A stretch of DNA of 64,000 nt, from the NCBI RefSeq assembly GCF_002836715.1, contig NZ_PJAT01000065.1:1-64000 (forward strand), in the 5' to 3' direction. Positions 61,444 through 64,000 of this stretch are shown piece after piece. The DNA comes from Psychrobacter sp. 4Dc. GTDB taxonomy: Bacteria; Pseudomonadota; Gammaproteobacteria; Pseudomonadales; Moraxellaceae. The translations under genes were made by a program, and so were the position numbers. Every line of letters begins with the position of its first letter. The first letter of the stretch is position 1. The notes under the pieces were generated by a model. It was given only the letters and a program-made list of their open reading frames with translations. It was not told the DNA's origin and made no database searches.

Positions 61444-64000
61444 ATGAATTATTATAAGGATGCTGATAGCACCGAAACTCAGGAATGGCTGGCAGCCTTT
61501 GAGTCTGTGGTTAAACACGCAGACAAGGACCGTGCTCAGTTCCTCCTAAAAGCCTTATACAATATGGCAGTTCAAGAAGGACTGCCGTTCAACAGACTAG
61601 ACACTGCGTACGTCAATAGTATCGCTGTTGAAGACGAGCCAATGTACCCAGGCGATCTAGGCATGGAGCGTAAGATACGTGCGCTAATTCGTTACAACGC
61701 ACTTGCCATGGTCATGCGTGCCAATAAAAACGACGATGATCTAGGTGGTCACTTAGCGACATTCGCCTCTAGTGCGACACTTTATGAAACGGGTTTTAAC
61801 CATTTCTTCCGCGCCGCTAGCGATCACTTCGGTGGTGACATGATCTATTATCAAGGTCACTCAGCACCAGGTATCTATGCACGCTCTTATCTAGAAGGTC
61901 GTTTGACCGAAGATCAGCTTGATAATTTCCGTCGTGAAGTAGGTGGTAAAGGTCTATCAAGCTATCCGCATCCATATCTAATGCCGGATTACTGGCAGTT
62001 CCCAACGGTATCGATGGGACTTGGCCCAATCATGTCTATCTATCACGCCCATGTACATCGCTATATGGAAAATCGTGGGTTGCTAGAAAAAGAAGGTCGT
62101 AAGATTTGGACATTCTTAGGTGATGGTGAAACGGATGAGCCAGAAAGCCTAGGTGCCATTTCTCTTGCTGGTCGTGAGAAGCTGGACAACCTAATATGGG
62201 TAGTTAACTGTAACTTGCAGCGTCTTGATGGTCCAGTCCGTGGTAACGGCAAAATCATTCAAGAGCTAGAGTCAGTATTCCGCGGCGCAGGCTGGCGAGT
62301 CATCAAAGTCATTTGGGGTGGCAACTGGGATTCATTACTTGGTAAAGATCATACGGGTGTCCTCAAGCAACGTATGGAAGAAGTGGTGGATGGTGAGTAT
62401 CAGCTATATGAAGCTCGTACGCCCGAATTTACTCGCAAAGAGTTCTTTGGTAAATATCCAGAGCTAGAAGAGATGGCAGATGCCTTGACTGACGAAGAGA
62501 TCTCGCGCTTAAACCGTGGTGGCCATGATCCAGTTAAAGTTTATGCCGCATTTAGTGAAGCAATGAAAACCAAAGGCCAACCGACGGTTATTTTGGTTAA
62601 AACCGTTAAAGGTTATGGTCTATCTGCCCAAACGCAAGCAGTCAACAAATCGCATCAGGTGAAAAAGCTTGATCAAGAAGCCTTGATGTATTTCCGTGAT
62701 CGTTTTGATTTACCATTTACTGACGCACAGTTAGAGACCCTACCATTCTACCGCCCTGAAGAAGGTTCAGCGGAGATGAAGTATCTCAAAGGTCGTCGTG
62801 AAGCGTTGGGTGGTCATTTGCCTAACCGTCGCAGTGGTCATATTCCACTGAATATCCCTGAATTATCAATGTTCGATCGGGTATTAAAAGGCAGCAATGG
62901 TAAAGAGCAATCTACGACGATGGTATTTGTGCGATTGCTATCTGCAATGCTCAAAAACAAAGACATCCAAGATCGCGTCGTACCAATTGTACCTGACGAA
63001 GCGCGTACGTTTGGTCTAGAAGGTATGTTCCGTCAGTTAGGTATCTACTCAGCTGTGGGTCAAAAATATACACCAGAAGACAGTGAAGCGTTGATGGGCT
63101 ATAAAGAAGCCATCGATGGTCACATGTTAGAAGAAGGTATCAACGAAGCAGGCGCAATGAGCACTTGGATTGCATTGGCAACCAGTTACTCTGTGAACGC
63201 GCTACCGATGATTCCGATGTACATCTACTACTCAATGTTTGGCTTCCAACGTGTAGGTGATTTGGCTTGGGCGGCAGGTGATTGTCAAGCACAAGGCTTC
63301 TTGTTAGGCGCAACTGCTGGTCGTACGACGCTTAATGGCGAAGGCTTACAGCATCAAGATGGTCATTCACAGATTCTGTTCAATGTCGTGCCAAACTGCG
63401 TCAGCTATGATCCTTGCTTCGGTTATGAGCTAGCTGTGGTCATGCATGACGGTCTACGCCGTATGTATGGTGAAGGCGAGCGCGTTTACTATTACTTGAC
63501 GTTGATGAATGAAAACTACGAACAACCTGCTATGCCAGAAGGTGCCGAGGAAGGTATCAAACGTGGTATGTACTTGTTAGAGGACAATGGTTCAACACAA
63601 GTACAGCTATTAGGTTCTGGCGTTATCTTGCGTGAAGTACAGAAGGCATCACAGATACTAAAAGACGAGTTCAATATTACGTCTAACGTTTGGAGTGTAA
63701 CCAGCTTTAATGAGTTGACTCGTGATGGTATGGTTTGTGACGATTACAACCGTCTACATCCAATGGATGAAGAGAAAGTGCCTTGGGTTACTGAGCAACT
63801 AGCACCGCACGAAGGTATCGTAGTGGCAGCGACAGATTATATGCGTAACTATTCAGAGCAAATCCGTGCTTGGTTACCAGACAATCGTCCTTACACGACT
63901 CTGGGTACCGATGGTTATGGCCGTTCTGATACGCGCGAAAACCTACGTAGTTTCTTCAACGTTGATGCTGCGCATATCGTTGTGGCTACGCTTAAACGCC
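61444..64000 (+). CDS. aceE: Pyruvate dehydrogenase E1 component, homodimeric type (5' part)
   Basis: The frame is open from the ATG at 61444 (AAGGA upstream) to the right edge, so about 852 of roughly 900 residues are present and the C-terminus is missing. Family sequence is unmistakable: STETQEWLAAFESVVKHADK, HLATFASSATLYETGFNHFF, GDMIYYQGHSAPGIYARSYL, the ThDP motif IWTFLGDGETDEPES (GDG to the later NCN in VVNCNLQRLDGPVRGN), and DGEGLQHQDGHS-type GEGLQHQDGHSQILFNVVPN. E1 decarboxylates pyruvate and acetylates the lipoyl groups of E2, feeding the TCA cycle. The E2 gene aceF is expected downstream, beyond the window. Confidence 0.97.
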   Translation, partial: MNYYKDADSTETQEWLAAFESVVKHADKDRAQFLLKALYNMAVQEGLPFNRLDTAYVNSIAVEDEPMYPGDLGMERKIRALIRYNALAMVMRANKNDDDLGGHLATFASSATLYETGFNHFFRAASDHFGGDMIYYQGHSAPGIYARSYLEGRLTEDQLDNFRREVGGKGLSSYPHPYLMPDYWQFPTVSMGLGPIMSIYHAHVHRYMENRGLLEKEGRKIWTFLGDGETDEPESLGAISLAGREKLDNLIWVVNCNLQRLDGPVRGNGKIIQELESVFRGAGWRVIKVIWGGNWDSLLGKDHTGVLKQRMEEVVDGEYQLYEARTPEFTRKEFFGKYPELEEMADALTDEEISRLNRGGHDPVKVYAAFSEAMKTKGQPTVILVKTVKGYGLSAQTQAVNKSHQVKKLDQEALMYFRDRFDLPFTDAQLETLPFYRPEEGSAEMKYLKGRREALGGHLPNRRSGHIPLNIPELSMFDRVLKGSNGKEQSTTMVFVRLLSAMLKNKDIQDRVVPIVPDEARTFGLEGMFRQLGIYSAVGQKYTPEDSEALMGYKEAIDGHMLEEGINEAGAMSTWIALATSYSVNALPMIPMYIYYSMFGFQRVGDLAWAAGDCQAQGFLLGATAGRTTLNGEGLQHQDGHSQILFNVVPNCVSYDPCFGYELAVVMHDGLRRMYGEGERVYYYLTLMNENYEQPAMPEGAEEGIKRGMYLLEDNGSTQVQLLGSGVILREVQKASQILKDEFNITSNVWSVTSFNELTRDGMVCDDYNRLHPMDEEKVPWVTEQLAPHEGIVVAATDYMRNYSEQIRAWLPDNRPYTTLGTDGYGRSDTRENLRSFFNVDAAHIVVATLKR

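Overview
The window looks like chromosomal DNA of a cold-adapted gammaproteobacterium of the Moraxellaceae, most likely Psychrobacter. This is inferred from the AT-leaning base composition, the protein sequences (GspE-K, SthA, PpsA/PpsR, AceE and the S6/S18/L9 set), AT-rich intergenic DNA with short palindromic elements, and the gene mix. No 16S gene is present, so the genus rests on protein resemblance only.

Layout. 1-4750: an accessory island edge. It holds the end of a large two-partner-secretion exoprotein, its TpsB transporter, a decayed IS3-family transposase, and a frameshifted tyrosine integrase next to a tRNA-Leu(CAA), the classic tRNA-3'-end integration arrangement. 4890-9750: housekeeping genes (ferredoxin-NADP reductase, TrmO, GspE ATPase, TatD nuclease). 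9976-14850: a TetR regulator, the type II secretion minor pseudopilins gspH-I-J-K, and a FabR-like repressor. 14950-18400: dGTPase, a histidine-rich lipoprotein behind a Zur-type palindrome, and YchF. 18800-28510: a UvrD-like helicase, a DadA-like/RidA pair, a crotonase-fold protein, a VOC protein with a divergent LysR regulator, and a glycerate kinase with a GntP-type permease. 28970-37900: a small unknown gene, the rpsF-rpsR-rplI operon with an S6:S18-type leader motif, a GYF_2-RDD membrane protein, ppsA with divergent ppsR, and the soluble transhydrogenase sthA.

37985-44360 is a five-gene minus-strand block (TolC, BrkB/YihY, HlyD, two ABC-2 permeases) that resembles a tripartite exporter but encodes no ATPase. 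44810-48600: an octanucleotide tandem repeat in front of glpK, a glycine-zipper protein and an EEP-family phosphatase/nuclease. 48819-60913: a TetR gene, then a set of five exported proteins on the minus strand. Four of them have DUF11/SdrD-like beta-sandwich character, and one of about 1770 residues ends in a very large outer-membrane barrel. This is the best candidate for an undescribed surface system. The window closes with aceE, cut by the right edge.

Two roughly 107-bp elements with matching cores and terminal inverted repeats (16430-16536 and 22615-22721) appear to be one MITE-like family. Rho-independent terminators mark several of the transcription-unit boundaries.
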